From: Hippasteria phrygiana
Taxonomy: Eukaryota > Echinodermata > Asteroidea > Valvatida > Goniasteridae
Direction of reading: 5' to 3'
NCBI GenBank assembly: GCA_037893225.1
Contig: JAZGUH010000489.1
Coordinates: forward strand, 62,001 to 126,000
DNA: 64,000 nt
The first letter of the stretch is position 1. The number at the start of each line of letters is the position of its first letter. Position numbers and translations under genes: made by a program. Positions 41,470 to 54,300 of this stretch are shown here, piece by piece. A model generated the notes under the pieces. That model did not search any database. It was not told the origin of the DNA and was given only the letters and a program-made list of their open reading frames with translations.

Positions 41470-43468
41470 GATCGGGTTAGAATGTGAGAGTAAGAGAGAA
41501 GGAGAGTCAGAGGTAGAGAGAGGGTTAGACTTACTCATCTACTAAACAGCGTAGGTCTATTGTGCTGATCTAGGCCTGCAAGCTGTCTATCTCACTAGGC
41601 CATTCCAGTTCTATCCATGATGATCTTGGGTGGCCTCGAGGTCTTGACAGCCAGGAGCCGGATGTTGATCTCTCCTGAAGTTGATGGAAAAATAGAGTAA
41701 GCGAGTTAAGAATATTAAAATTAGTGTTAGAGTTAAGGGTTTGAGTTCAAGTGTTACAGTGCAAGTGTTAGGGTTAAGGTTCGAGTGCAAGTGTTACAGT
41801 GCAAGTGTTACAGTGCAAGTGTTACAGTGCAAGTGCTACTGATCGGAATATTAGAATTAGTGTTAGAGTGCAAGTGTCACAGTGCAAGTGTCACAGTGCA
41901 AGTGTCACAGTGCAAGTGTCACAGTGCAAGTGTCACAGTGCAAGTGTCACAGTGCAAGTGTCACAGTGCAAGTGTCACAGTGCAAGTGTCACAGTGCAAG
42001 TGCTAGTGATCGGGTTAGAATGTGAGAGTAAGAGAGAAGGAGAGTCAGAGGTAGAGAGAGGGTTAGACTTACTCATCTACTAAACAGCGTAGGTCTATTG
42101 TGCTGATCTAGGCCTGCAAGCTGTCTATCTCACTAGGCCATTCCAGTTCTATCCATGATGATCTTGGGTGGCCTCGAGGTCTTGACAGCCAGGAGCCGGA
42201 TGTTGATCTCCCCTGAAGTTGATGGAAAAATAGAGTAAGCGAGTTAAGAATATTAAAATTAGTGTTAGAGTTAAGGGTTTGAGTTCAAGTGTTAGGGTTA
42301 AGGTTCGAGTGCAAGTGTTACAGTGCAAGTGTTACAGTGCAAGTGTTACAGTGCAAGTGTTACAGTGCAAGTGCTACTGATCGGGTTAGAATGTGAGAGT
42401 AAGAGAGGAGGAGAGTCAGAGGTAGAGAGAGTGTTACACTTACTCATCTACTAAACAGCGTAGGTCTATTGTGCTGATCTAGGCCTGGAAGCTGTCTATC
42501 TCACTAGGCCATTCCAGTTCTGTCCATGATGATCTTGGATGGCCTCGAGGTCTTGACAGCCAGGAGCCGGATGTTGATCTCTCCTGAAGTTGATGGAAAA
42601 ATAGAGTAAGCGAGTTAAGAATATTAAAATTAGTGTTAGAGTTAAGGGTTTGAGTTCAAGTGTTACAGTGCAAGTGTTAGGGTTAAGGTTCGAGTGCAAG
42701 TGTTACAGTGCAAGTGTTACAGTGCAAGTGTTACAGTGCAAGTGCTACTGATCGGAATATTAGAATTAGTGTTAGAGTGCAAGTGTCACAGTGCAAGTGT
42801 CACAGTGCAAGTGTCACAGTGCAAGTGTCACAGTGCAAGTGTCACAGTGCAAGTGTCACAGTGCAAGTGTCACAGTGCAAGTGTCACAGTGCAAGTGTCA
42901 CAGTGCAAGTGCTAGTGATCGGGTTAGAATGTGAGAGTAAGAGAGAAGGAGAGTCAGAGGTAGAGAGAGTGTTACACTTACTCATCTACTAAACAGCGTA
43001 GGTCTATTGTGCTGATCTAGGCCTGCAAGCTGTCTATCTCACTAGGCCATTCCAGTTCTGTCCATGATGATCTTGGGTGGCCTCGAGGACTTGACAGCCA
43101 GGAGCCAGATGTTGATCTCTCCTGAAGTTGATGGAAAAATAATGTAAGCGAGTTAGGAATATTAAAATTAGTGTTAGAGTTAAGGGTTTGAGTTCAAGTG
43201 TTACAGTGCAAGTGTTAGGGTTAAGGTTCGAGTGCAAGTGTTACAGTGCAAGTGTTACAGTGCAAGTGTTACAGTGCAAGTGCTACTGATCGGAATATTA
43301 GAATTAGTGTTAGAGTGCAAGTGTCACAGTGCAAGTGTCACAGTGCAAGTGTCACAGTGCAAGTGTCACAGTGCAAGTGTCACAGTGCAAGTGTCACAGT
43401 GCAAGTGTCACAGTGCAAGTGTCACAGTGCAAGTGTCACAGTGCAAGTGTCACAGTGCAAGTGCTAGT
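41470..43468 (+). repeat. 4-mer HOR: B-L9, Bc-S4, A2-L9, A1-L10
   Basis: Monomer starts are 41470 (B-L9), 42008 (Bc-S4), 42379 (A2-L9 with private agagaggagg) and 42917 (A1-L10). The A1 monomer follows a TCA tail ending ctagtgatcggg, where a B core is normally found. Bt-S is missing between A2 and A1, so the junction probably formed by exchange within the purine tract near 42917-42970. Confidence 0.9.
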
Positions 43469-45495
43469 GATCGGGTTAGAATGTGAGAGTAAGAGAGAAG
43501 GAGAGTCAGAGGTAGAGAGAGGGTTAGACTTACTCATCTACTAAACAGCGTAGGTCTATTGTGCTGATCTAGGCCTGCAAGCTGTCTATCTCACTAGGCC
43601 ATTCCAGTTCTATCCATGATGATCTTGGGTGGCCTCGAGGTCTTGACAGCCAGGAGCCGGATGTTGATCTCTCCTGAAGTTGATGGAAAAATAGAGTAAG
43701 CGAGTTAAGAATATTAAAATTAGTGTTAGAGTTAAGGGTTTGAGTTCAAGTGTTACAGTGCAAGTGTTAGGGTTAAGGTTCGAGTGCAAGTGTTACAGTG
43801 CAAGTGTTACAGTGCAAGTGTTACAGTGCAAGTGCTACTGATCGGAATATTAGAATTAGTTTTAGAGTGCAAGTGTCACAGTGCAAGTGTCACAGTGCAA
43901 GTGTCACAGTGCAAGTGTCACAGTGCAAGTGTCACAGTGCAAGTGTCACAGTGCAAGTGTCACAGTGCAAGTGTCACAGTGCAAGTGTCACAGTGCAAGT
44001 GTCACAGTGCAAGTGTCACAGTGCAAGTGCTAGTGATCGGGTTAGAATGTGAGAGTAAGAGAGAAGGAGAGTCAGAGGTAGAGAGAGGGTTAGACTTACT
44101 CATCTACTAAACAGCGTAGGTCTATTGTGCTGATCTAGGCCTGCAAGCTGTCTATCTCACTAGGCCATTCCAGTTCTATCCATGATGATCTTGGGTGGCC
44201 TCGAGGTCTTGACAGCCAGGAGCCGGATGTTGATCTCTCCTGAAGTTGATGGAAAAATAGAGTAAGCGAGTTAAGAATATTAAAATTAGTGTTAGAGTTA
44301 AGGGTTTGAGTTCAAGTGTTACAGTGCAAGTGTTAGGGTTAAGGTTCGAGTGCAAGTGTTACAGTGCAAGTGTTACAGTGCAAGTGTTACAGTGCAAGTG
44401 CTACTGATCGGAATATTAGAATTAGTGTTAGAGTGCAAGTGTCACAGTGCAAGTGTCACAGTGCAAGTGTCACAGTGCAAGTGTCACAGTGCAAGTGTCA
44501 CAGTGCAAGTGTCACAGTGCAAGTGTCACAGTGCAAGTGTCACAGTGCAAGTGCTAGTGATCGGGTTAGAATGTGAGAGTAAGAGAGAAGGAGAGTCAGA
44601 GGTAGAGAGAGGGTTAGACTTACTCATCTACTAAACAGCGTAGGTCTATTGTGCTGATCTAGGCCTGCAAGCTGTCTATCTCACTAGGCCATTCCAGTTC
44701 TATCCATGATGATCTTGGGTGGCCTTGAGGTCTTGACAGCCAGGAGCCGGATGTTGATCTCTCCTGAAGTTGATGGAAAAATAGAGTAAGCGAGTTAAGA
44801 ATATTAAAATTAGTGTTAGAGTTAAGGGTTTGAGTTCAAGTGTTAGGGTTAAGGTTCGAGTGCAAGTGTTACAGTGCAAGTGTTACAGTGCAAGTGTTAC
44901 AGTGCAAGTGTTACAGTGCAAGTGCTACTGATCGGGTTAGAATGTGAGAGTAAGAGAGAAGGAGAGTCAGAGGTAGAGAGAGTGTTACACTTACTCATCT
45001 ACTAAACAGCGTAGGTCTATTGTGCTGATCTAGGCCTGCAAGCTGTCTATCTCACTAGGCCATTCCAGTTCTGTCCATGATGATCTTGGGTGGCCTCGAG
45101 GACTTGACAGCCAGGAGCCAGATGTTGATCTCTCCTGAAGTTGATTGAAAAATAATGTAAGCGAGTTAGGAATATTAAAATTAGTGTTAGAGTTAAGGGT
45201 TTGAGTTCAAGTGTTACAGTGCAAGTGTTAGGGTTAAGGTTCGAGTGCAAGTGTTACAGTGCAAGTGTTACAGTGCAAGTGTTACAGTGCAAGTGCTACT
45301 GATCGGAATATTAGAATTAGTGTTAGAGTGCAAGTGTCACAGTGCAAGTGTCACAGTGCAAGTGTCACAGTGCAAGTGTCACAGTGCAAGTGTCACAGTG
45401 CAAGTGTCACAGTGCAAGTGTCACAGTGCAAGTGTCACAGTGCAAGTGTCACAGTGCAAGTGTCACAGTGCAAGTGTCACAGTGCAAGTGCTAGT
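43469..45495 (+). repeat. 4-mer HOR: B-L11, B-L8, Bt-S4, A1-L11
   Basis: Monomer starts are 43469 (B-L11 with private agttttagag near 43861), 44035 (B-L8), 44559 (Bt-S4) and 44930 (A1-L11, gattg). Two B-L monomers in a row and loss of Bc-S and A2-L distinguish it from the canonical order. Confidence 0.9.
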
Positions 45496-47893
45496 GATCG
45501 GGTTAGAATGTGAGAGTAAGAGAGAAGGAGAGTCAGAGGTAGAGAGATGGTTAGACTTACTCATCTACTAAACAGCGTAGGTCTATTGTGCTGATCTAGG
45601 CCTGCAAGCTGTCTATCTCACTAGGCCATTCCAGTTCTATCCATGATGATCTTGGGTGGCCTCGAGGTCTTGACAGCCAGGAGCCGGATGTTGATCTCTC
45701 CTGAAGTTGATGGAAAAATAGAGTAAGCGAGTTAAGAATATTAAAATTAGTGTTAGAGTTAAGGGTTTGAGTTCAAGTGTTACAGTGCAAGTGTTAGGGT
45801 TAAGGTTCGAGTGCAAGTGTTACAGTGCAAGTGTTACAGTGCAAGTGTTACAGTGCAAGTGCTACTGATCGGAATATTAGAATTAGTGTTAGAGTGCAAG
45901 TGTCACAGTGCAAGTGTCACAGTGCAAGTGTCACAGTGCAAGTGTCACAGTGCAAGTGTCACAGTGCAAGTGTCACAGTGCAAGTGTCACAGTGCAAGTG
46001 TCACAGTGCAAGTGTCACAGTGCAAGTGTCACAGTGCAAGTGTCACAGTGCAAGTGCTAGTGATCGGGTTAGAATGTGAGAGTAAGAGAGAAGGAGAGTC
46101 AGAGGTAGAGAGAGGGTTAGACTTACTCATCTACTAAACAGCGTAGGTCTATTGTGCTGATCTAGGCCTGCAAGCTGTCTATCTCACTAGGCCATTCCAG
46201 TTCTATCCATGATGATCTTGGGTGGCCTCGAGGTCTTGACAGCCAGGAGCCGGATGTTGATCTCCACTGAAGTTGATGGAAAAATAGAGTAAGCGAGTTA
46301 AGAATATTAAAATTAGTGTTAGAGTTAAGGGTTTGAGTTCAAGTGTTAGGGTTAAGGTTCGAGTGCAAGTGTTACAGTGCAAGTGTTACAGTGCAAGTGT
46401 TACAGTGCAAGTGTTACAGTGCAAGTGCTACTGATCGGGTTAGAATGTGAGAGTAAGAGAGAAGGAGAGTCAGAGGTAGAGAGAGTGTTACACTTACTCA
46501 TCTACTAAACAGCGTAGGTCTATTGTGCTGATCTAGGCCTGGAAGCTGTCTATCTCACTAGGCCATTCCAGTTCTGTCCATGATGATCTTGGATGGCCTC
46601 GAGGTCTTGACAGCCAGGAGCCGGATGTTGATCTCTCCTGAAGTTGATGGAAAAATAGAGTAAGCGAGTTAAGAATATTAAAATTAGTGTTAGAGTTAAG
46701 GGTTTGAGTTCAAGTGTTACAGTGCAAGTGTTAGGGTTAAGGTTCGAGTGCAAGTGTTACAGTGCAAGTGTTACAGTGCAAGTGTTACAGTGCAAGTGCT
46801 ACTGATCGGAATATTAGAATTAGTGTTAGAGTGCAAGTGTCACAGTGCAAGTGTCACAGTGCAAGTGTCACAGTGCAAGTGTCACAGTGCAAGTGTCACA
46901 GTGCAAGTGTCACAGTGCAAGTGTCACAGTGCAAGTGTCACAGTGCAAGTGTCACAGTGCAAGTGCTAGTGATCGGGTTAGAATGTGAGAGTAAGAGAGA
47001 AGGAGAGTCAGAGGTAGAGAGAGGGTTAGACTTACTCATCTACTAAACAGCGTAGGTCTATTGTGCTGATCTAGGCCTGCAAGCTGTCTATCTCACTAGG
47101 CCATTCCAATTCTATCCATGATGATCTTGGGTGGCCTTGAGGTCTTGACAGCCAGGAGCCGGATGTTGATCTCTCCTGAAGTTGATGGAAAAATAGAGTA
47201 AGCGAGTTAAGAATATTAAAATTAGTGTTAGAGTTAAGGGTTTGAGTTCAAGTGTTAGGGTTAAGGTTCGAGTGCAAGTGTTACAGTGCAAGTGTTACAG
47301 TGCAAGTGTTACAGTGCAAGTGTTACAGTGCAAGTGCTACTGATCGGGTTAGAATGTGAGAGTAAGAGAGAAGGAGAGTCAGAGGTAGAGAGAGTGTTAC
47401 ACTTACTCATCTACTAAACAGCGTAGGTCTATTGTGCTGATCTAGGCCTGCAAGCTGTCTATCTCACTAGGCCATTCCAGTTCTGTCCATGATGATCTTG
47501 GGTGGCCTCGAGGACTTGACAGCCAGGAGCCAGATGTTGATCTCTCCTGAAGTTGATGGAAAAATAATGTAAGCGAGTTAGGAATATTAAAATTAGTGTT
47601 AGAGTTAAGGGTTTGAGTTCAAGTGTTACAGTGCAAGTGTTAGGGTTAAGGTTCGAGTGCAAGTGTTACAGTGCAAGTGTTACAGTGCAAGTGTTACAGT
47701 GCAAGTGCTACTGATCGGAATATTAGAATTAGTGTTAGAGTGCAAGTGTCACAGTGCAAGTGTCACAGTGCAAGTGTCACAGTGCAAGTGTCACAGTGCA
47801 AGTGTCACAGTGCAAGTGTCACAGTGCAAGTGTCACAGTGCAAGTGTCACAGTGCAAGTGTCACAGTGCAAGTGTCACAGTGCAAGTGCTAGT
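45496..47893 (+). repeat. 5-mer HOR: Bw-L11, Ba-S4, A2-L9, Bt-S4, A1-L10
   Basis: Monomer starts are 45496 (Bw-L11), 46062 (Ba-S4), 46433 (A2-L9), 46971 (Bt-S4 with ccaattc) and 47342 (A1-L10). Bw-L11 followed by Ba-S also occurs at the right edge (63117 and 63683), so this pair has been copied over about 17.6 kb. Confidence 0.9.
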
Positions 47894-50800
47894 GATCGGG
47901 TTAGAATGTGAGAGTAAGAGAGAAGGAGAGTCAGAGGTAGAGAGAGGGTTAGACTTACTCATCTACTAAACAGCGTAGGTCTATTGTGCTGATCTAGGCC
48001 TGCAAGCTGTCTATCTCACTAGGCCATTCCAGTTCTATCCATGATGATCTTGGGTGGCCTCGAGGTCTTGACAGCCAGGAGCCGGATGTTGATCTCTCCT
48101 GAAGTTGATGGAAAAATAGAGTAAGCGAGTTAAGAATATTAAAATTAGTGTTAGAGTTAAGGGTTTGAGTTCAAGTGTTACAGTGCAAGTGTTAGGGTTA
48201 AGGTTCGAGTGCAAGTGTTACAGTGCAAGTGTTACAGTGCAAGTGTTACAGTGCAAGTGCTACTGATCGGAATATTAGAATTAGTGTTAGAGTGCAAGTG
48301 TCACAGTGCAAGTGTCACAGTGCAAGTGTCACAGTGCAAGTGTCACAGTGCAAGTGTCACAGTGCAAGTGTCACAGTGCAAGTGTCACAGTGCAAGTGTC
48401 ACAGTGCAAGTGCTAGTGATCGGGTTAGAATGTGAGAGTAAGAGAGAAGGAGAGTCAGAGGTAGAGAGAGGGTTAGACTTACTCATCTACTAAACAGCGT
48501 AGGTCTATTGTGCTGATCTAGGCCTGCAAGCTGTCTATCTCACTAGGCCATTCCAGTTCTATCCATGATGATCTTGGGTGGCCTCGAGGTCTTGACAGCC
48601 AGGAGCCGGATGTTGATCTCCCCTGAAGTTGATGGAAAAATAGAGTAAGCGAGTTAAGAATATTAAAATTAGTGTTAGAGTTAAGGGTTTGAGTTCAAGT
48701 GTTAGGGTTAAGGTTCGAGTGCAAGTGTTACAGTGCAAGTGTTACAGTGCAAGTGTTACAGTGCAAGTGTTACAGTGCAAGTGCTACTGATCGGGTTAGA
48801 ATGTGAGAGTAAGAGAGAAGGAGAGTCAGAGGTAGAGAGAGTGTTACACTTACTCATCTACTAAACAGCGTAGGTCTATTGTGCTGATCTAGGCCTGGAA
48901 GCTGTCTATCTCACTAGGCCATTCCAGTTCTGTCCATGATGATCTTGGATGGCCTCGAGGTCTTGACAGCCAGGAGCCGGATGTTGATCTCTCCTGAAGT
49001 TGATGGAAAAATAGAGTAAGCGAGTTAAGAATATTAAAATTAGTGTTAGAGTTAAGGGTTTGAGTTCAAGTGTTACAGTGCAAGTGTTAGGGTTAAGGTT
49101 CGAGTGCAAGTGTTACAGTGCAAGTGTTACAGTGCAAGTGTTACAGTGCAAGTGCTACTGATCGGAATATTAGAATTAGTGTTAGAGTGCAAGTGTCACA
49201 GTGCAAGTGTCACAGTGCAAGTGTCACAGTGCAAGTGTCACAGTGCAAGTGTCACAGTGCAAGTGTCACAGTGCAAGTGTCACAGTGCAAGTGTCACAGT
49301 GCAAGTGTCACAGTGCAAGTGTCACAGTGCAAGTGCTAGTGATCGGGTTAGAATGTGAGAGTAAGAGAGAAGGAGAGTCAGAGGTAGAGAGAGGGTTAGA
49401 CTTACTCATCTACTAAACAGCGTAGGTCTATTGTGCTGATCTAGGCCTGCAAGCTGTCTATCTCACTAGGCCATTCCAGTTCTATCCATGATGATCTTGG
49501 GTGGCCTTGAGGTCTTGACAGCCAGGAGCCGGATGTTGATCTCTCCTGAAGTTGATGGAAAAATAGAGTAAGCGAGTTAAGAATATTAAAATTAGTGTTA
49601 GAGTTAAGGGTTTGAGTTCAAGTGTTAGGGTTAAGGTTCGAGTGCAAGTGTTACAGTGCAAGTGTTACAGTGCAAGTGTTACAGTGCAAGTGCTACTGAT
49701 CGGGTTAGAATGTGAGAGTAAGAGAGAAGGAGAGTCAGAGGTAGAGAGAGTGTTACACTTACTCATCTACTAAACAGCGTAGGTCTATTGTGCTGATCTA
49801 GGCCTGCAAGCTGTCTATCTCACTAGGCCATTCCAGTTCTGTCCATGATGATCTTGGGTGGCCTCGAGGACTTGACAGCCAGGAGCCAGATGTTGATCTC
49901 TCCTGAAGTTGATGGAAAAATAATGTAAGCGAGTTAGGAATATTAAAATTAGTGTTAGAGTTAAGGGTTTGAGTTCAAGTGTTACAGTGCAAGTGTTAGG
50001 GTTAAGGTTCGAGTGCAAGTGTTACAGTGCAAGTGTTACAGTGCAAGTGTTACAGTGCAAGTGCTACTGATCGGAAAATTAGAATTAGTGTTAGAGTGCA
50101 AGTGTCACAGTGCAAGTGTCACAGTGCAAGTGTCACAGTGCAAGTGTCACAGTGCAAGTGTCACAGTGCAAGTGTCACAGTGCAAGTGTCACAGTGCAAG
50201 TGTCACAGTGCAAGTGCTAGTGATCGGGTTAGAATGTGAGAGTAAGAGAGAAGGAGAGTCAGAGGTAGAGAGAGGGTTAGACTTACTCATCTACTAAACA
50301 GCGTAGGTCTATTGTGCTGATCTAGGCCTGCAAGCTGTCTATCTCACTAGGCCATTCCAGTTCTATCCATGATGATCTTGGGTGGCCTCGAGGTCTTGAC
50401 AGCCAGGAGCCGGATGTTGATCTCTCCTGAAGTTGATGGAAAAATAGAGTAAGCGAGTTAAGAATATTAAAATTAGTGTTAGAGTTAAGGGTTTGAGTTC
50501 AAGTGTTAGGGTTAAGGTTCGAGTGCAAGTGTTACAGTGCAAGTGTTACAGTGCAAGTGTTACAGTGCAAGTGTTACAGTGCAAGTGTTACAGTGCAAGT
50601 GTTACAGTGCAAGTGCTACTGATCGGGTTAGAATGTGAGAGTAAGAGAGAAGGAGAGTCAGAGGTAGAGAGAGTGTTACACTTACTCATCTACTAAACAG
50701 CGTAGGTCTATTGTGCTGATCTAGGCCTGCAAGCTGTCTATCTCACTAGGCCATTCCAGTTCTGTCCATGATGATCTTGGGTGGCCTCGAGGACTTGACA

Positions 50801-51006
50801 GCCAGGAGCCAGATGTTGATCTCTCCTGAAGTTGATTGAAAAATAATGTAAGCGAGTTAGGAATATTAAAATTAGTGTTAGAGTTAAGGGTTTGAGTTCA
50901 AGTGTTACAGTGCAAGTGTTACAGTGCAAGTGTTACAGTGCAAGTGCTACTGATCGGAATATTAGAATTAGTGTTAGAGTGCAAGTGTCACAGTGCAAGT
51001 GCTAGT
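47894..51006 (+). repeat. 7-mer HOR with Lmin, 3,113 bp
   Basis: Monomer starts are 47894 (B-L8), 48418 (Bc-S4), 48789 (A2-L10), 49341 (Bt-S3), 49698 (A1-L8, spacer variant ggaaaatt at 50077), 50222 (B-S6, the longest S tail) and 50621 (A1-Lmin). It opens the first full copy of a 6,407-bp super-repeat. Confidence 0.9.
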
Positions 51007-52315
51007 GATCGGGTTAGAATGTGAGAGTAAGAGAGAAGGAGAGTCAGAGGTAGAGAGAGGGTTAGACTTACTCATCTACTAAACAGCGTAGGTCTATTGT
51101 GCTGATCTAGGCCTGCAAGCTGTCTATCTCACTAGGCCATTCCAGTTCTATCCATGATGATCTTGGGTGGCCTCGAGGTCTTGACAGCCAGGAGCCGGAT
51201 GTTGATCTCTCCTGAAGTTGATGGAAAAATAGAGTAAGCGAGTTAAGAATATTAAAATTAGTGTTAGAGTTAAGGGTTTGAGTTCAAGTGTTACAGTGCA
51301 AGTGTTAGGGTTAAGGTTCGAGTGCAAGTGTTACAGTGCAAGTGTTACAGTGCAAGTGTTACAGTGCAAGTGCTACTGATCGGAATATTAGAATTAGTGT
51401 TAGAGTGCAAGTGTCACAGTGCAAGTGTCACAGTGCAAGTGTCACAGTGCAAGTGTCACAGTGCAAGTGTCACAGTGCAAGTGTCACAGTGCAAGTGTCA
51501 CAGTGCAAGTGTCACAGTGCAAGTGTCACAGTGCAAGTGTCACAGTGCAAGTGCTAGTGATCGGGTTAGAATGTGAGAGTAAGAGAGAAGGAGAGTCAGA
51601 GGTAGAGAGAGTGTTACACTTACTCATCTACTAAACAGCGTAGGTCTATTGTGCTGATCTAGGCCTGCAAGCTGTCTATCTCACTAGGCCATTCCAGTTC
51701 TATCCATGATGATCTTGGGTGGCCTCGAGGTCTTGACAGCCAGGAGCCGGATGTTGATCTCTCCTGAAGTTGATGGAAAAATAGAGTAAGCGAGTTAAGA
51801 ATATTAAAATTAGTGTTAGAGTTAAGGGTTTGAGTTCAAGTGTTAGGGTTAAGGTTCGAGTGCAAGTGTTACAGTGCAAGTGTTACAGTGCAAGTGTTAC
51901 AGTGCAAGTGTTACAGTGCAAGTGCTACTGATCGGGTTAGAATGTGAGAGTAAGAGAGAAGGAGAGTCAGAGGTAGAGAGAGTGTTACACTTACTCATCT
52001 ACTAAACAGCGTAGGTCTATTGTGCTGATCTAGGCCTGCAAGCTGTCTATCTCACTAGGCCATTCCAGTTCTGTCCATGATGATCTTGGGTGGCCTCGAG
52101 GACTTGACAGCCAGGAGCCAGATGTTGATCTCTCCTGAAGTTGATTGAAAAATAATGTAAGCGAGTTAGGAATATTAAAATTAGTGTTAGAGTTAAGGGT
52201 TTGAGTTCAAGTGTTACAGTGCAAGTGTTACAGTGCAAGTGTTACAGTGCAAGTGCTACTGATCGGAATATTAGAATTAGTGTTAGAGTGCAAGTGTCAC
52301 AGTGCAAGTGCTAGT
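51007..52315 (+). repeat. 3-mer HOR: B-L10, A/B chimera-S4, A1-Lmin
   Basis: Monomer starts are 51007 (B-L10), 51559 (chimeric core, S4) and 51930 (A1-Lmin). It repeats 40133-41469, with ten instead of twelve TCA junctions in the first monomer. Confidence 0.9.
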
Positions 52316-54300
52316 GATCGGGTTAGAATGTGAGAGTAAGAGAGAAGGAGAGTCAGAGGTAGAGAGAGGGTTAGACTTACTCATCTACTAAACAGCGTAG
52401 GTCTATTGTGCTGATCTAGGCCTGCAAGCTGTCTATCTCACTAGGCCATTCCAGTTCTATCCATGATGATCTTGGGTGGCCTCGAGGTCTTGACAGCCAG
52501 GAGCCGGATGTTGATCTCTCCTGAAGTTGATGGAAAAATAGAGTAAGCGAGTTAAGAATATTAAAATTAGTGTTAGAGTTAAGGCTTTGAGTTCAAGTGT
52601 TACAGTGCAAGTGTTAGGGTTAAGGTTCGAGTGCAAGTGTTACAGTGCAAGTGTTACAGTGCAAGTGTTACAGTGCAAGTGCTACTGATCGGAATATTAG
52701 AATTAGTGTTAGAGTGCAAGTGTCACAGTGCAAGTGTCACAGTGCAAGTGTCACAGTGCAAGTGTCACAGTGCAAGTGTCACAGTGCAAGTGTCACAGTG
52801 CAAGTGTCACAGTGCAAGTGTCACAGTGCAAGTGTCACAGTGCAAGTGCTAGTGATCGGGTTAGAATGTGAGAGTAAGAGAGAAGGAGAGTCAGAGGTAG
52901 AGAGAGGGTTAGACTTACTCATCTACTAAACAGCGTAGGTCTATTGTGCTGATCTAGGCCTGCAAGCTGTCTATCTCACTAGGCCATTCCAGTTCTATCC
53001 ATGATGATCTTGGGTGGCCTCGAGGTCTTGACAGCCAGGAGCCGGATGTTGATCTCCCCTGAAGTTGATGGAAAAATAGAGTAAGCGAGTTAAGAATATT
53101 AAAATTAGTGTTAGAGTTAAGGGTTTGAGTTCAAGTGTTAGGGTTAAGGTTCGAGTGCAAGTGTTACAGTGCAAGTGTTACAGTGCAAGTGTTACAGTGC
53201 AAGTGTTACAGTGCAAGTGCTACTGATCGGGTTAGAATGTGAGAGTAAGAGAGAAGGAGAGTCAGAGGTAGAGAGAGTGTTACACTTACTCATCTACTAA
53301 ACAGCGTAGGTCTATTGTGCTGATCTAGGCCTGGAAGCTGTCTATCTCACTAGGCCATTCCAGTTCTGTCCATGATGATCTTGGATGGCCTCGAGGTCTT
53401 GACAGCCAGGAGCCGGATGTTGATCTCTCCTGAAGTTGATGGAAAAATAGAGTAAGCGAGTTAAGAATATTAAAATTAGTGTTAGAGTTAAGGGTTTGAG
53501 TTCAAGTGTTACAGTGCAAGTGTTAGGGTTAAGGTTCGAGTGCAAGTGTTACAGTGCAAGTGTTACAGTGCAAGTGTTACAGTGCAAGTGCTACTGATCG
53601 GAATATTAGAATTAGTGTTAGAGTGCAAGTGTCACAGTGCAAGTGTCACAGTGCAAGTGTCACAGTGCAAGTGTCACAGTGCAAGTGTCACAGTGCAAGT
53701 GTCACAGTGCAAGTGTCACAGTGCAAGTGTCACAGTGCAAGTGTCACAGTGCAAGTGCTAGTGATCGGGTTAGAATGTGAGAGTAAGAGAGAAGGAGAGT
53801 CAGAGGTAGAGAGAGGGTTAGACTTACTCATCTACTAAACAGCGTAGGTCTATTGTGCTGATCTAGGCCTGCAAGCTGTCTATCTCACTAGGCCATTCCA
53901 GTTCTATCCATGATGATCTTGGGTGGCCTCGAGGACTTGACAGCCAGGAGCCAGATGTTGATCTCTCCTGAAGTTGATGGAAAAATAATGTAAGCGAGTT
54001 AGGAATATTAAAATTAGTGTTAGAGTTAAGGGTTTGAGTTCAAGTGTTACAGTGCAAGTGTTAGGGTTAAGGTTCGAGTGCAAGTGTTACAGTGCAAGTG
54101 TTACAGTGCAAGTGTTACAGTGCAAGTGCTACTGATCGGAATATTAGAATTAGTGTTAGAGTGCAAGTGTCACAGTGCAAGTGTCACAGTGCAAGTGTCA
54201 CAGTGCAAGTGTCACAGTGCAAGTGTCACAGTGCAAGTGTCACAGTGCAAGTGTCACAGTGCAAGTGTCACAGTGCAAGTGTCACAGTGCAAGTGCTAGT
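52316..54300 (+). repeat. 4-mer HOR: B-L9, Bc-S4, A2-L9, B/A1 chimera-L9
   Basis: Monomer starts are 52316 (B-L9 with private aaggctttg), 52854 (Bc-S4), 53225 (A2-L9) and 53763 (chimera-L9). The chimera starts as B (gggttagac, ttctatcc) and continues as A1 (gaggacttg, gccagatg, aatgtaag), switching between about 53905 and 53932. The first three monomers repeat 41470-42916 at offset 10,846 bp. Confidence 0.9.
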